A stretch of DNA of 64,000 bases from positions 62,001-126,000 of the forward strand of contig NZ_AUHV01000006.1 of assembly GCF_000423365.1 (NCBI RefSeq), given 5' to 3'. This stretch comes from Maritalea myrionectae DSM 19524. GTDB lineage: Bacteria > Pseudomonadota > Alphaproteobacteria > Rhizobiales > Devosiaceae. Shown here piece after piece: positions 1-8,002 of the stretch (within the stretch, counting starts at the first letter, position 1; every line of letters starts with the position of its first letter). The position numbers and the translations under genes are program-made. Below the pieces are notes generated by a model that saw nothing but the letters and a program-made list of their open reading frames with translations, searched no databases and was not told where the DNA came from.

Positions 1-14
1 CACGGCCGATCATT

Positions 15-1079
15 TTACGCTAAGCGCGCTCTATTATACTTCAATTCGAGATCAATCAGCTTTTGCTTGCGCCACAAGCCGCCACCATAGCCGGTGAGCT
101 GGCCATCTGCGCCGATGACGCGATGGCACGGAATGATGATTGCGATTTGGTTGGCACCATTGGCCCGGGCCACGGCACGTGCAGCATTGGGTTGGCCGAT
201 CTTTTTTGCCAAGGCGCCATAGCTTGTGGTTTCGCCTACGGGGATGTCCTGTAATTCGCGCCAGACCTGGTTGGTGAACGCGGTGCCGTGCAATGCGAGT
301 TTTAAATCAAATTGTGGCCGATCACCGGTGAAAAATTCCGCCAATTGCGCTTTTGTGATTTCCAATGCCGGGGTGGTGCCAAACCCCATTTGACCTTTGG
401 CGGTTTTAAACAATTTGCCGAGTTCTGTGGGCAGGGCTTTGCGGTCATGAAATTCCAGCAAATGCAAATGGGTCGCGTCGGCTACCGCCACCATGGTGCC
501 CAAGGGCGTGTCAAACCAATCGGCCTTTAGCGGGGCATCGGCGCAGAAATCACTTGGTTTAAGGCCAATATGTTTGGCAAAGGCCGTGCGAAAGGCGCTG
601 GCCGATGAGAAGCCTGCATCGAGCTGCGCATCGATCATTTTGCCGCCTGCCTGCAAGGTGGTGAAGCTTTTGCGTAATCGACGAAGGCGCGCCATTTCCA
701 AAAAGGTGATGCCAAACTGCCGTTTGAATGCGCGGCGCACGGTGGATGGATCTAAGCCAAACTTGACAATATCGCGTTCCTGCCAGAAATGATCGGGGCG
801 TTCCTCCAATGCCGACACAAGGCTGCGAATGGCTTTGTTGCCATCGGCTTCGCTGGTGGTTGGGTGGCATTTTTTGCAGGCGCGATAACCCATTTCGAGC
901 GCCTCGCTGGCGGTTTCGAAAAAGGTGCAGTTTTCCCGTTTTGGCTTTCGCGCCGGACAGGTGAGGCGGCAAAAAATGCGGGTGGAGGCAACGCCGACAA
1001 AAACACGTCCGTCAAACGCCGGGTCGCGGTTTAAGAGGGCCTGATAAAGCTGATCATCATTGGGTAATTGAAATAACAT
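15..1079 (-). CDS. ada: Bifunctional DNA repair methyltransferase / transcriptional activator Ada
   Basis: A 354-residue protein with the full Ada architecture. The N-terminal zinc/methylphosphotriester domain carries Cys37, Cys41, Cys68 and Cys71. An AraC-type helix-turn-helix lies around residues 85-180. The C-terminal O6-alkylguanine methyltransferase domain has the PCHR motif with acceptor Cys318. In the family, methyl transfer to the N-terminal cysteine turns the protein into an activator of the adaptive response, while the C-terminal cysteine repairs O6-methylguanine and O4-methylthymine irreversibly. Length and domain order match E. coli Ada. One base after its stop there is a minus-strand ATG (position 13) that could begin a coupled repair gene, but only four codons are in the window. 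Confidence 0.95.
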   Translation of the reverse strand: MLFQLPNDDQLYQALLNRDPAFDGRVFVGVASTRIFCRLTCPARKPKRENCTFFETASEALEMGYRACKKCHPTTSEADGNKAIRSLVSALEERPDHFWQERDIVKFGLDPSTVRRAFKRQFGITFLEMARLRRLRKSFTTLQAGGKMIDAQLDAGFSSASAFRTAFAKHIGLKPSDFCADAPLKADWFDTPLGTMVAVADATHLHLLEFHDRKALPTELGKLFKTAKGQMGFGTTPALEITKAQLAEFFTGDRPQFDLKLALHGTAFTNQVWRELQDIPVGETTSYGALAKKIGQPNAARAVARANGANQIAIIIPCHRVIGADGQLTGYGGGLWRKQKLIDLELKYNRARLA

Positions 1080-1133
1080 GTGCCCAATTTAGGCGATAAA
1101 AATCGACCTGTCTGTCTCAATTCGGGCGTTTAA

Positions 1134-1355
1134 TTATTTTTGGATGACGAAGCGGATCACGCCATTTTCGTTTTCATGGGACACCAGCTCAAACCCCTGC
1201 TTGTTGCACATGTTGGGGATGTCGATCTCCGCCAGCGGATCGGTGGCCAACAGGCAAATGGATTGCCCTTTTGTTACGTTGGCCAGCGCCTTTTCAGCCT
1301 TGATTACCGGCAGCGGGCAGTTCAGCCCGCGCGTATCCACGGTCAACCCGCTCAT
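1134..1355 (-). CDS. TusA-family sulfurtransferase (SirA-like)
   Basis: A small 73-residue protein starting MSGLTVDTRGLNCPLP. It carries the TusA/SirA CPxP signature with the presumed persulfide-bearing Cys13. Family members relay sulfur between cysteine desulfurases and acceptors such as the tRNA thiolation machinery or sulfur-oxidation enzymes. The partner here cannot be told from the neighbours. I chose the ATG at 1355 rather than a longer frame because it overlaps the stop of the upstream lipoprotein gene as ATGA, a typical translational coupling, and gives the usual family length. Confidence 0.85.
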   Translation of the reverse strand: MSGLTVDTRGLNCPLPVIKAEKALANVTKGQSICLLATDPLAEIDIPNMCNKQGFELVSHENENGVIRFVIQK

Positions 1356-1816
1356 TTGGCAAGGCCGAGCACCCAATAGGTGCCGTAAGTTGAATTGGCG
1401 TCATAATGCACAGCGATTGCGGCTTTTGAGGCGAAGGGGTTCAGCAAAACTTTTGAATCTTTGGTGCTGTTGCGCCAACCAGAGAACGTGTCGGCAAATG
1501 TGGCGTAGCCAGCACTGGTGAGGCTTGCGGTTTCGCCGGGCACGTTTAGGGGTTTAGTGGCGGCCTGACTGTTGCCATTTTGGGCATATTCGAGCGTTGC
1601 GTCTTGCGCTTTCACTTGCAGGCCTGAATCAAGGGTCAACATGTTGAGGCCCTGGGATGTGCGGTATTGGTTGATCAGGTTCAGGGCGGCCTGCCGATCC
1701 AATTGCGGGTTGTTGGTATCCATGCGTGCGGTCAGTGCTGCAGGCAATTGGCTGGTCATGGTGGTGCAGGCGGCCAACGGCACGATCAACATCAATCCAA
1801 GCAATAATTTACGCAT
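1352..1816 (-). CDS. CAP/SCP-domain lipoprotein
   Basis: A 154-residue predicted lipoprotein. The start is basic and hydrophobic, and a lipobox LAAC places the acylated cysteine at residue 17. The rest resembles the bacterial CAP/SCP (PR-1) fold: an AALNLINQYRTSQGL helix, paired small-residue segments, and a C-terminal strand ending YGTYWVLGLAK. The function of bacterial CAP proteins is mostly unknown. The start at 1816 is preceded by GGGAG at good spacing, better than the longer in-frame start at 1828. It is coupled by overlap to the TusA-like gene, though no functional link is obvious. Confidence 0.8.
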   Translation of the reverse strand: MRKLLLGLMLIVPLAACTTMTSQLPAALTARMDTNNPQLDRQAALNLINQYRTSQGLNMLTLDSGLQVKAQDATLEYAQNGNSQAATKPLNVPGETASLTSAGYATFADTFSGWRNSTKDSKVLLNPFASKAAIAVHYDANSTYGTYWVLGLAK

Positions 1817-1864
1817 AAAAACTCCCAACGACGCTTATCAAAAAAGGCTCTTAGCAGAGACCAT

Positions 1865-1894
1865 AAAAAACAGCCAGCAAAGCTTTGCCGGCTG
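1865..1894 (-). terminator. Rho-independent terminator of the phn operon
   Basis: On the minus strand a stem of two CAGCC/GCAAAG-type half-sites (1871-1894, one internal mismatch) is followed by a run of six T residues (1870-1865). It lies just after the DUF1203 stop at 1932. It is the first clear intrinsic terminator downstream of phnG, so it probably ends an 8.3-kb transcript. Confidence 0.8.
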
Positions 1895-1931
1895 CGTGAA
1901 AATGTGCCTGAAAAGTGCGGCGGAAATGAGA

Positions 1932-2405
1932 TCAGCGTGCGCGATCAATGCGGGTGGTAAAGCAGCTATAGGCCGCCGATCGCACATGGATAAAGTTCAC
2001 GTCTTCAAGCGCAAATATTTTCTCGGCTTGGCTGACAAGATCACTCACCTTTGCGATTTGTCCGGTGCGATAGTCGATTTTCTCGTCTGCCGAATAGCCG
2101 CGGATTAGAAACTGATCACGTTGGGCAATCACTGGTGGCACCTCGTTTGTGCCGCCCTGGAAGCGCTTGCACGGTTTTTCGCATATGAAGATGGGGCCGG
2201 TTTCGGTGAAGGCGCCGACTGTGTCAAAGGGTTTGTAGGCGCCGAGCAGAACGGTGTCGCCCTCCGGCACATTTTTGAGGCAATGGCGGCAGGGTGCGCG
2301 GCCATCTGAGATGCGACGCTCGGGCTTTTGCCCATGGGCATCTGTGCCGCCATTGCGCCAGCTTTCCGCTGTTGTGGTGGGGATGGGTGTAAATTTGATC
2401 GCCAT
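1932..2405 (-). CDS. DUF1203 family protein at the end of the phn operon
   Basis: A 157-residue cytosolic protein without signal or membrane segments. It has a CRHCL cysteine pair near residues 39-42, a second ICEKPC cysteine cluster and a C-terminal FIHVRSAAYSCFTTRIDR block, all typical of DUF1203. No biochemical role is known to me. The start at 2405 has AGGAG six bases upstream; the longer open frame to 2741 only overlaps the acetyltransferase in another frame. It is 62 bases behind the hexapeptide acetyltransferase and before the terminator, so it is probably co-transcribed with C-P lyase genes, perhaps only as a passenger. Confidence 0.75.
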   Translation of the reverse strand: MAIKFTPIPTTTAESWRNGGTDAHGQKPERRISDGRAPCRHCLKNVPEGDTVLLGAYKPFDTVGAFTETGPIFICEKPCKRFQGGTNEVPPVIAQRDQFLIRGYSADEKIDYRTGQIAKVSDLVSQAEKIFALEDVNFIHVRSAAYSCFTTRIDRAR

Positions 2406-2467
2406 GTAAAGCTCCTTTTTGGGAGTAAAATGGCTTAGGCACACACCTTCGGCGACCCGAATTTCAC

Positions 2468-3082
2468 CTAGGCGGCATATTTTTCTAAAAAGGCTTCGGC
2501 GGGCAAGCTGCGCATATCTTTTAAGCTGTCTTTCAGCTTCTCCCGCGGCCAATCCCACCAGGCCAAGTCTTGCATCTGTTCGGCGATTTTGGGTGTGAAC
2601 CGCTCTTTGATCGTTTTGGCAGGCACTCCGCCGACAATGTGATAGGGCGGCACATCTTTTGATACGACTGCTCCGGCGCCGATCACTGCGCCAGTGCCAA
2701 TCGAAACGCCGGCCAAAATCGTCGCGCCATGGCCGATCCATACATCGTGTCCAATGGTCACCTCATGCTCTTTTCGCCAGGAAAAGAACTCGGTGTCATC
2801 GTCGCCCAAGCCAAAGGCGGCTGCACGATATGAAAAATGATGTTGGCTGGCGCGCCAGGTCGGGTGGTTGCCCGGGTTGATCCGGACATCGCTGGCGATG
2901 GAGCAGAACTTGCCGATCTTGGTCCAAATGATCTGGCAACGCTGCATGGCATAGGAATAGTCACCCAAGCGCGAGTCGACAAAAATGGTGTCGTGTCCCA
3001 ACTCGGTCCAAACGCCTAAATCGCTGCCTTGGGTTTCGGTGTTGGGGCCGATGGTTGGGGCTTGGGATAATTGCTTTGCCAT
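2468..3082 (-). CDS. Phosphonate-locus hexapeptide-repeat acetyltransferase (CatB-like)
   Basis: A 204-residue left-handed beta-helix acyltransferase. Hexapeptide repeats run through [18 protein letters not shown] and the [18 protein letters not shown] region to [20 protein letters not shown]. This is the acetyl-CoA-dependent xenobiotic acetyltransferase type that is repeatedly found in C-P lyase operons (the phn-linked transferase hexapeptide family). It is eight bases downstream of phnN. The natural substrate is unproven. N-acetylation of aminoalkylphosphonates, the job of PhnO elsewhere, is a reasonable inference because no PhnO-type GNAT is present in this locus. Confidence 0.85.
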   Translation of the reverse strand: MAKQLSQAPTIGPNTETQGSDLGVWTELGHDTIFVDSRLGDYSYAMQRCQIIWTKIGKFCSIASDVRINPGNHPTWRASQHHFSYRAAAFGLGDDDTEFFSWRKEHEVTIGHDVWIGHGATILAGVSIGTGAVIGAGAVVSKDVPPYHIVGGVPAKTIKERFTPKIAEQMQDLAWWDWPREKLKDSLKDMRSLPAEAFLEKYAA

Positions 3083-3090
3083 TGCGGTAC

Positions 3091-3651
3091 CTATTTTTGA
3101 ACGGCGCGGATGAGGTGAACAAGCTTTTCAACCCCGACCACGAGCGACTGATCGTTGCTAATTGTGGTTTGGGGTAGCGCCGGATCGAGCGCATCCACCT
3201 TGCGGTTCAAACGCTGCTCAATTTCTTCTTTGTTTTCCCGGCCACGCCCAGCCAATCGCTCCGCGCGCAGTTCCACAGGTGCGGTGATGTTGATCACGTG
3301 GATGGGATATTTTTGGTGGGCGATGGGCAGTTGGTTGCGCGATGTGTTGCAGATCAGGGTTTTGCCCGCGCGCAGGTCATCTTCAATGGTTTTCGGGATG
3401 ATATAGCCAAGCCCATGGGCGCGCCAATGCAAGGCAAAGTCGCCCTGCTGCACCATCTCTTCATATTGGGTTTCGCTGATCGTGCCATGATCTTCCAGTT
3501 CGGCCATGGCCTCCCGCGTGATCAGGCGACGTACAAAGCTGATATTGGGTTCTTGGCTGAGCGCACTTGCCGCGCCCGCCATCAAACTGTCCTTGCCCGC
3601 ACCCGACGGCCCAACAACAAAGATCAAAATGCCCTTATAGGCGTCCGACAT
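3091..3651 (-). CDS. phnN: Ribose 1,5-bisphosphate phosphokinase PhnN
   Basis: A 186-residue guanylate-kinase-like P-loop protein. Walker A is GPSGAGKD (residues 14-21). A conserved HWRAHGLGY segment and the C-terminal [12 protein letters not shown] lid-like helix are typical of PhnN. It phosphorylates ribose 1,5-bisphosphate to PRPP, the last step of the C-P lyase route. It lies ten bases after phnM and eight before the acetyltransferase gene, within the minus-strand operon. Confidence 0.93.
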   Translation of the reverse strand: MSDAYKGILIFVVGPSGAGKDSLMAGAASALSQEPNISFVRRLITREAMAELEDHGTISETQYEEMVQQGDFALHWRAHGLGYIIPKTIEDDLRAGKTLICNTSRNQLPIAHQKYPIHVINITAPVELRAERLAGRGRENKEEIEQRLNRKVDALDPALPQTTISNDQSLVVGVEKLVHLIRAVQK

Positions 3652-3661
3652 AGTGTGTTCC

Positions 3662-4801
3662 CTAGATCACGCGTTCGCCATCGCGCCAAACGGCGCGTAC
3701 GATCGGCACACCGTCTTCGGGTAAATGCACCCGCGCAAAGTCTGCCTTTTTGCCCACAGCCAGTTCGCCTCGATCATCAAGCCCTGCCGCTCTCGCTGGA
3801 TTGAGCGAGACTTTGGCGATGGCGTCGGGCAGGCTGATTTGCTCTACATTTTTGGCCAGCTTGAAAGCCCCCTGCATCAGTGAGAAGGGCACATAGTCGG
3901 AGCTGAGCACGTCGAGCAGGCCTTCGCTGGCCAATGATGTGGCGGAAATATTGCCAGAATGAGATTTGCCGCGCACCACGTTTGGCGCGCCCATCAAAAT
4001 GGCGATATTGGCGTCGCGCGACGCTTTCGCCGCTTCGATGGTGGTGGGGAATTCGGCAATGCCGACACCATCTGCCTGCGCCTCAGCAACATGATCGATT
4101 GTCGCGTCATCGTGGCTGGCGAGGGTCAGACCGATTTCATGACCACGTTTCACGATAGCCTGACGGTTTGGTGCGGAATATTGCTCGTGCTCGGCGATCC
4201 GCGCGGCGATGAATTTTTCCATCTCCGCATCATTCATGCCAGTTTTGCCTTGGTAATAAAGGTAATATTGTTCCAGCTGCATAAATTGCCGCTGGCCGGG
4301 TGTGTGGTCCATTAGCGAGGCCAGTTTCACCAACTCATTCTGGCAATATTGCTCGAACTGCTCCAAGGCATCATGGCTGGACAATTCGCAGCGCAAATGG
4401 ATCAAATGATCTGAGCGAAGGCGTTTTTCAGCTTTGGCTTTGGTGATGGCGCCCACCAAGACGTCCACATGCTCGCCCATATTTTTCATATCGGTGTCGG
4501 AGCCGATCCGCACCGCGTCAAACACCGTGGTGATGCCAGATGAGGTGACTTGCGCATCGTGGGCGTGCAACGCGGCCATGGGGTCCCAAAAGACACCGGG
4601 GCGCGGACGGTAGTGGCTTTCAAGATGGTCGGTGTGCAGCTCTACCAGGCCAGGCACGAGATAGTCGCCATCGAAGTCGAGACCCGACTCCCCGCTGTTC
4701 GCCATGTCGGCGATCATGCCGTCTTTCACGTTCAGGGCGCCTGTCATTTCGCTGTCGGCAAGGATCAGCTTTGCATTTTTAATGCTTAGATTTTCGGTCA
4801 T
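3662..4801 (-). CDS. phnM: Ribose 1-methylphosphonate 5-triphosphate diphosphatase PhnM
   Basis: A 379-residue amidohydrolase-superfamily enzyme. The metal-binding ELHTDHLESH motif lies near residues 53-62, further ligands are in the SHDDAT segment, and the C-terminal SLNPARAAGLDDRGELAVGKKADF is typical of these metallohydrolases. PhnM removes pyrophosphate from the 5-triphosphate formed by PhnGHIL, giving the 5-phospho substrate of PhnJ. Length fits the family. It is 17 bases downstream of the DUF1045 gene. Confidence 0.95.
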   Translation of the reverse strand: MTENLSIKNAKLILADSEMTGALNVKDGMIADMANSGESGLDFDGDYLVPGLVELHTDHLESHYRPRPGVFWDPMAALHAHDAQVTSSGITTVFDAVRIGSDTDMKNMGEHVDVLVGAITKAKAEKRLRSDHLIHLRCELSSHDALEQFEQYCQNELVKLASLMDHTPGQRQFMQLEQYYLYYQGKTGMNDAEMEKFIAARIAEHEQYSAPNRQAIVKRGHEIGLTLASHDDATIDHVAEAQADGVGIAEFPTTIEAAKASRDANIAILMGAPNVVRGKSHSGNISATSLASEGLLDVLSSDYVPFSLMQGAFKLAKNVEQISLPDAIAKVSLNPARAAGLDDRGELAVGKKADFARVHLPEDGVPIVRAVWRDGERVI

Positions 4802-4818
4802 TTCATCTCAGCTTTCGT

Positions 4819-5511
4819 TCAGCCCCTTAGGGGATAATCTTCTAATCGGACAAAAGGCGCGCCCTTTTCAGGTTCATGATAAAGCGCCAAATTGTTGAAG
4901 GTGTAGGTGCGTTCCAACTCGGCCGTAAACCATTGTTGCGCCGCCTCGAAGAACAATTTTCCGGCCAACTCATCCACTTGCCCTGTCAGGGTCAAATGCA
5001 TTTTGAATTGCTCGCTCACATAGGGGTAGCCCCATTGGTCGAGCAGTTCGATTTGACGGTCATTGAGGCCAGCGGCGATGCGTTCTTGCCGTTTTTCTTG
5101 GCTCAGCGGCGCGCGATAGTGATCAAAGTGGTGCACCACTTTTCGGGCGAGTTCGGTCACGTCCTCACTTTGATGCGCGGGCACGATGGCGACAAATCTG
5201 CCGATCTGATGCACTTTTAAGCTGCCAATTTCGACGGGCTTTTGCGCATCTGCAAAGGCTTTCAGGTCGCGCCGCAGAGAATCGATATTCGTATTCTCCG
5301 CCAAATGAAATGGTGCCTTGATGGTGGCATGAAATCCATAACGCCGTGGCGAGGCAGTGAACTCATATTGGTCCACCGGCGTGATGCCTTCAATGGAAGG
5401 TTGCGCCAGTTCGCAATTTTGGTGGCAGTCGCGCCCCAGCCATTGGCTGGCTTTTTGCCACAAAGAGTCATTTGTGGCTGGCGCATAATATATCGCATAA
5501 CGCTCAGACAT
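4819..5511 (-). CDS. DUF1045 phosphonate-locus protein, 2H phosphoesterase-like
   Basis: A 230-residue protein of the DUF1045 family often annotated as a phosphonate metabolism protein. Two H-x-T motifs, HAT at residues 61-63 and HLT at 172-174, are the catalytic signature of the 2H phosphoesterase / RNA ligase-like fold. That fold acts on cyclic phosphodiesters or 2',5'-linkages. The start at 5511 follows an AAGG and gives the conserved SERYAIYYAP opening. It sits between phnL and phnM. The locus lacks phnP, whose product opens 5-phosphoribosyl 1,2-cyclic phosphate, so a role in that step is an attractive inference, not shown here. Confidence 0.85.
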   Translation of the reverse strand: MSERYAIYYAPATNDSLWQKASQWLGRDCHQNCELAQPSIEGITPVDQYEFTASPRRYGFHATIKAPFHLAENTNIDSLRRDLKAFADAQKPVEIGSLKVHQIGRFVAIVPAHQSEDVTELARKVVHHFDHYRAPLSQEKRQERIAAGLNDRQIELLDQWGYPYVSEQFKMHLTLTGQVDELAGKLFFEAAQQWFTAELERTYTFNNLALYHEPEKGAPFVRLEDYPLRG

Positions 5512-5601
5512 GAGGGACCTTAAGAATTGGAAGGCGTGAACTCGCGCCTTCACATAGTCTATTTAAATGTCAGCAATTTGACAGTCATTTATTCGATCAA
5601 A

Positions 5602-6309
5602 TTAAGCTGCCTGTTGTACCGCAAATTTGGTGACATCAATCACACGATCCGCCACCTTGTCGCGGGTGTCAGCGTCGTGAAAAATGCCCAGCATGGCGGT
5701 GCCGTTGGCGTTGCGTTCCTCAATCAAAGACAGCACAACTTGTCGGTTGGCTGCATCAAGCGAAGCCGTTGGCTCGTCGAGCAGCAGCAATTTATGTTCG
5801 CCCATAAAGCCGCGCGCAATGTTCACCCGTTGTTGCTCGCCGCCAGAGAAGGTGGCGGGGGGCAGGCCCCACAAATGCTCGGGAATATTCAATTGGCCAA
5901 GCATTTTTGCGGCCTTTTCTTGGGCCACCTCTTCGCTGTGGCCCCATTGCCGTGCGACTTGCGCCACCAGATCGAGGGCGGACACGCGGGGGATGGCGGA
6001 GAGGAACTGGCTCACATAGCCGATGGTGGATTGGCGTAGGCGCAAAATCTCCCGGGGAGAGGCTTGGACCAAATCGGTGTGCTGGTCGCCATGAGCGATG
6101 ATGATTTCACCGGCATCAGCTGCATAGTTGCCATAGATCATTTTCAACAAGGTGGATTTGCCCGCGCCGGAGGGGCCGCCAAGCACCACGCATTCGCCAG
6201 CGAAGACTTCAAATCCTGCCCCGTCCATCACGGGCAATTGCAAACCATTTTGCAAATGCATCACGAAGGATTTGGTCAGGCTTTGAACGCTCAAAATTGG
6301 CTGTGTCAT
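5602..6309 (-). CDS. phnL: C-P lyase system ABC-type ATPase PhnL
   Basis: A 235-residue ABC ATPase. Walker A is GGPSGAGKST (residues 44-53), the signature is FSGGEQQRVNIARG and Walker B is LLLLDEPTASLD. PhnL is part of the C-P lyase machinery, not a membrane transporter, and is needed with PhnGHI for ribose 1-methylphosphonate 5-triphosphate formation. It begins two bases after phnK. The 90-base gap before the DUF1045 gene is the longest break inside the phnG-phnN core. Confidence 0.93.
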   Translation of the reverse strand: MTQPILSVQSLTKSFVMHLQNGLQLPVMDGAGFEVFAGECVVLGGPSGAGKSTLLKMIYGNYAADAGEIIIAHGDQHTDLVQASPREILRLRQSTIGYVSQFLSAIPRVSALDLVAQVARQWGHSEEVAQEKAAKMLGQLNIPEHLWGLPPATFSGGEQQRVNIARGFMGEHKLLLLDEPTASLDAANRQVVLSLIEERNANGTAMLGIFHDADTRDKVADRVIDVTKFAVQQAA

Positions 6310-6311
6310 GA

Positions 6312-7103
6312 TTAGCTCCCCACATGCAGAATGGATGACACCAAAAGTTGGGTATAGGCTTGGTGTGGATCATCAAGAACCTGGTCGGTTAGACCTTGCT
6401 CAATCACCTCGCCGTCTTTCATCACCATAATCCGGTCAGACAACAAACGTGCGACAGCCAGATCGTGCGTCACGATAATGATGGAAAGGCCAAGTTCCGA
6501 GACCAAACGGCGAATCAAATCGAGAAGCCGCGCTTGCACAGACACGTCGAGGCCGCCGGTTGGTTCGTCCATAAACACAAGGCGTGGATTGGTCACCAGA
6601 TTGCGGGCAATTTGCAATCGCTGCTGCATGCCGCCAGAAAAGGTGCGGGGCGCGTCATCGATGCGATCTGCCTGAATTTCCACTTTCTCCAGCCAGTCGA
6701 GGGCGGTGTCGCGGATCTTGCCATAGTGGCGATCACCCAGCGCCATCAGGCGCTCGCCCACATTGGCACCGGCGGAGACATTCATGCGCAACCCATCGCG
6801 CGGATGCTGGCGCACAAAGCCCCAATCGGTGCGCAGTAAAATGCGCTGCTGGGCTTCGTTCATCTCATAGAGATTGTCCGACTGCCCCTTGCGATTGCGA
6901 TAATAGACTGCGCCATCTGTAGGAATGATCTGGGTGGAGAGGCAATTGAGTAGAGTGGTTTTGCCCGACCCGCTTTCGCCCACAATGGCCAGCACTTCGC
7001 CGGGATAGAGATCGAAATTGACATTCTTGCAGCCCAGTTGCTGGCCGTAGAAATGGGATAGATTTTTCACGCTCAACAAAGGCAAGTCTTGATCAAGGCT
7101 CAT
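6312..7103 (-). CDS. phnK: C-P lyase system ABC-type ATPase PhnK
   Basis: A 263-residue ABC ATPase resembling the oligopeptide-transporter ATPases. Walker A is GESGSGKTT, the signature is FSGGMQQRLQIARNL, Walker B is LVFMDEPTGGLD and the H-loop is VTHDLAVARLL. PhnK docks on the PhnGHIJ core complex. The start overlaps the phnJ stop by four bases, so translation is coupled. Confidence 0.94.
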   Translation of the reverse strand: MSLDQDLPLLSVKNLSHFYGQQLGCKNVNFDLYPGEVLAIVGESGSGKTTLLNCLSTQIIPTDGAVYYRNRKGQSDNLYEMNEAQQRILLRTDWGFVRQHPRDGLRMNVSAGANVGERLMALGDRHYGKIRDTALDWLEKVEIQADRIDDAPRTFSGGMQQRLQIARNLVTNPRLVFMDEPTGGLDVSVQARLLDLIRRLVSELGLSIIIVTHDLAVARLLSDRIMVMKDGEVIEQGLTDQVLDDPHQAYTQLLVSSILHVGS

Positions 7104-8002
7104 TGCATGCGCTCCTTATAGTCGGCATTTAGCGGGCCAAGATGACCTTCGCTCTGGCGGGTTTCGCAATAGTCACTGTCTGAGCACACAAACATATTGT
7201 TGCCCGCATCATCCAAAATCACCTCGTCGAAATAGACGCCTTCAGCGCCGCACATGGCGCATTTTGTGTCGGGCCATTCCTGAATGGTGAAGGGGTGATC
7301 TTCAAAATCGAGGCTCACCACATCGGTGTAGGGCGGCAGGGCATAGATCCGCTTTTCCCGGCCTGCCCCGAACAATTGCAATGCCTTGGATTTGTGCATT
7401 TTCGGGTTGTCGAATTTTGGGGTCGGCGAGGGGTCCATTACATAGCGGCCCTCCACCATCACCGGATAAGCGTAAGTGGTGGCGATGTGGCCATGGGTGG
7501 CGATATCTTCATAGAGCTTCACATGGATCAGGCCATATTCGCTCAACGCGTGCATTTTGCGGGTCTCGGTTTCCCGTGGTTCCAAAAAGCGCAGCGGCTC
7601 GGGAATCGGCACCTGATAGACCAATGTTTGATGCGCTTGCAGCTCTTCTTCCGGAATGCGGTGCCGGGTTTGAATCACCGTGGCCTCTTTGGTGTGGGTG
7701 GTCAGTTCCACATTCGCGGTTTTCGCGAAGAAATTGCGGATAGACACGGCATTTGTTGTGTCGTCTGCGCCTTGGTCGATCACTTTGAGAATGTCGCTTT
7801 CGCCCAAAACGGAGGCAGTGACCTGCACGCCACCGGTGCCCCAGCCATAAGGCATGGGCATTTCACGTGCGGCGAACGGCACCTGATAGCCCGGCACGGC
7901 GATGCCTTTCAGGATCGCGCGGCGAATCATGCGTTTGGTTTGCTCATCGAGATAGGCAAAATTGTAGGCCGGGGCCGCATTGGTCAATTGATCAAGGCTC
8001 AT
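7100..8002 (-). CDS. phnJ: Alpha-D-ribose 1-methylphosphonate 5-phosphate C-P lyase PhnJ
   Basis: The catalytic radical-SAM subunit, 300 residues. The C-terminal cysteines fall at 248, 251, 273 and 279, the same spacing (3, 22, 6) as Cys241, 244, 266 and 272 of E. coli PhnJ. There the first three hold the 4Fe-4S cluster and the last forms the thiyl radical. All catalytic cysteines are therefore kept and the enzyme should be active. It overlaps phnI by four bases. Confidence 0.97.
   Translation of the reverse strand: MSLDQLTNAAPAYNFAYLDEQTKRMIRRAILKGIAVPGYQVPFAAREMPMPYGWGTGGVQVTASVLGESDILKVIDQGADDTTNAVSIRNFFAKTANVELTTHTKEATVIQTRHRIPEEELQAHQTLVYQVPIPEPLRFLEPRETETRKMHALSEYGLIHVKLYEDIATHGHIATTYAYPVMVEGRYVMDPSPTPKFDNPKMHKSKALQLFGAGREKRIYALPPYTDVVSLDFEDHPFTIQEWPDTKCAMCGAEGVYFDEVILDDAGNNMFVCSDSDYCETRQSEGHLGPLNADYKERMQ

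Noticed and set aside
1-13. Minus-strand ATG just after ada that could begin another repair gene
   Set aside because: Only four codons are inside the window, so no gene can be supported.
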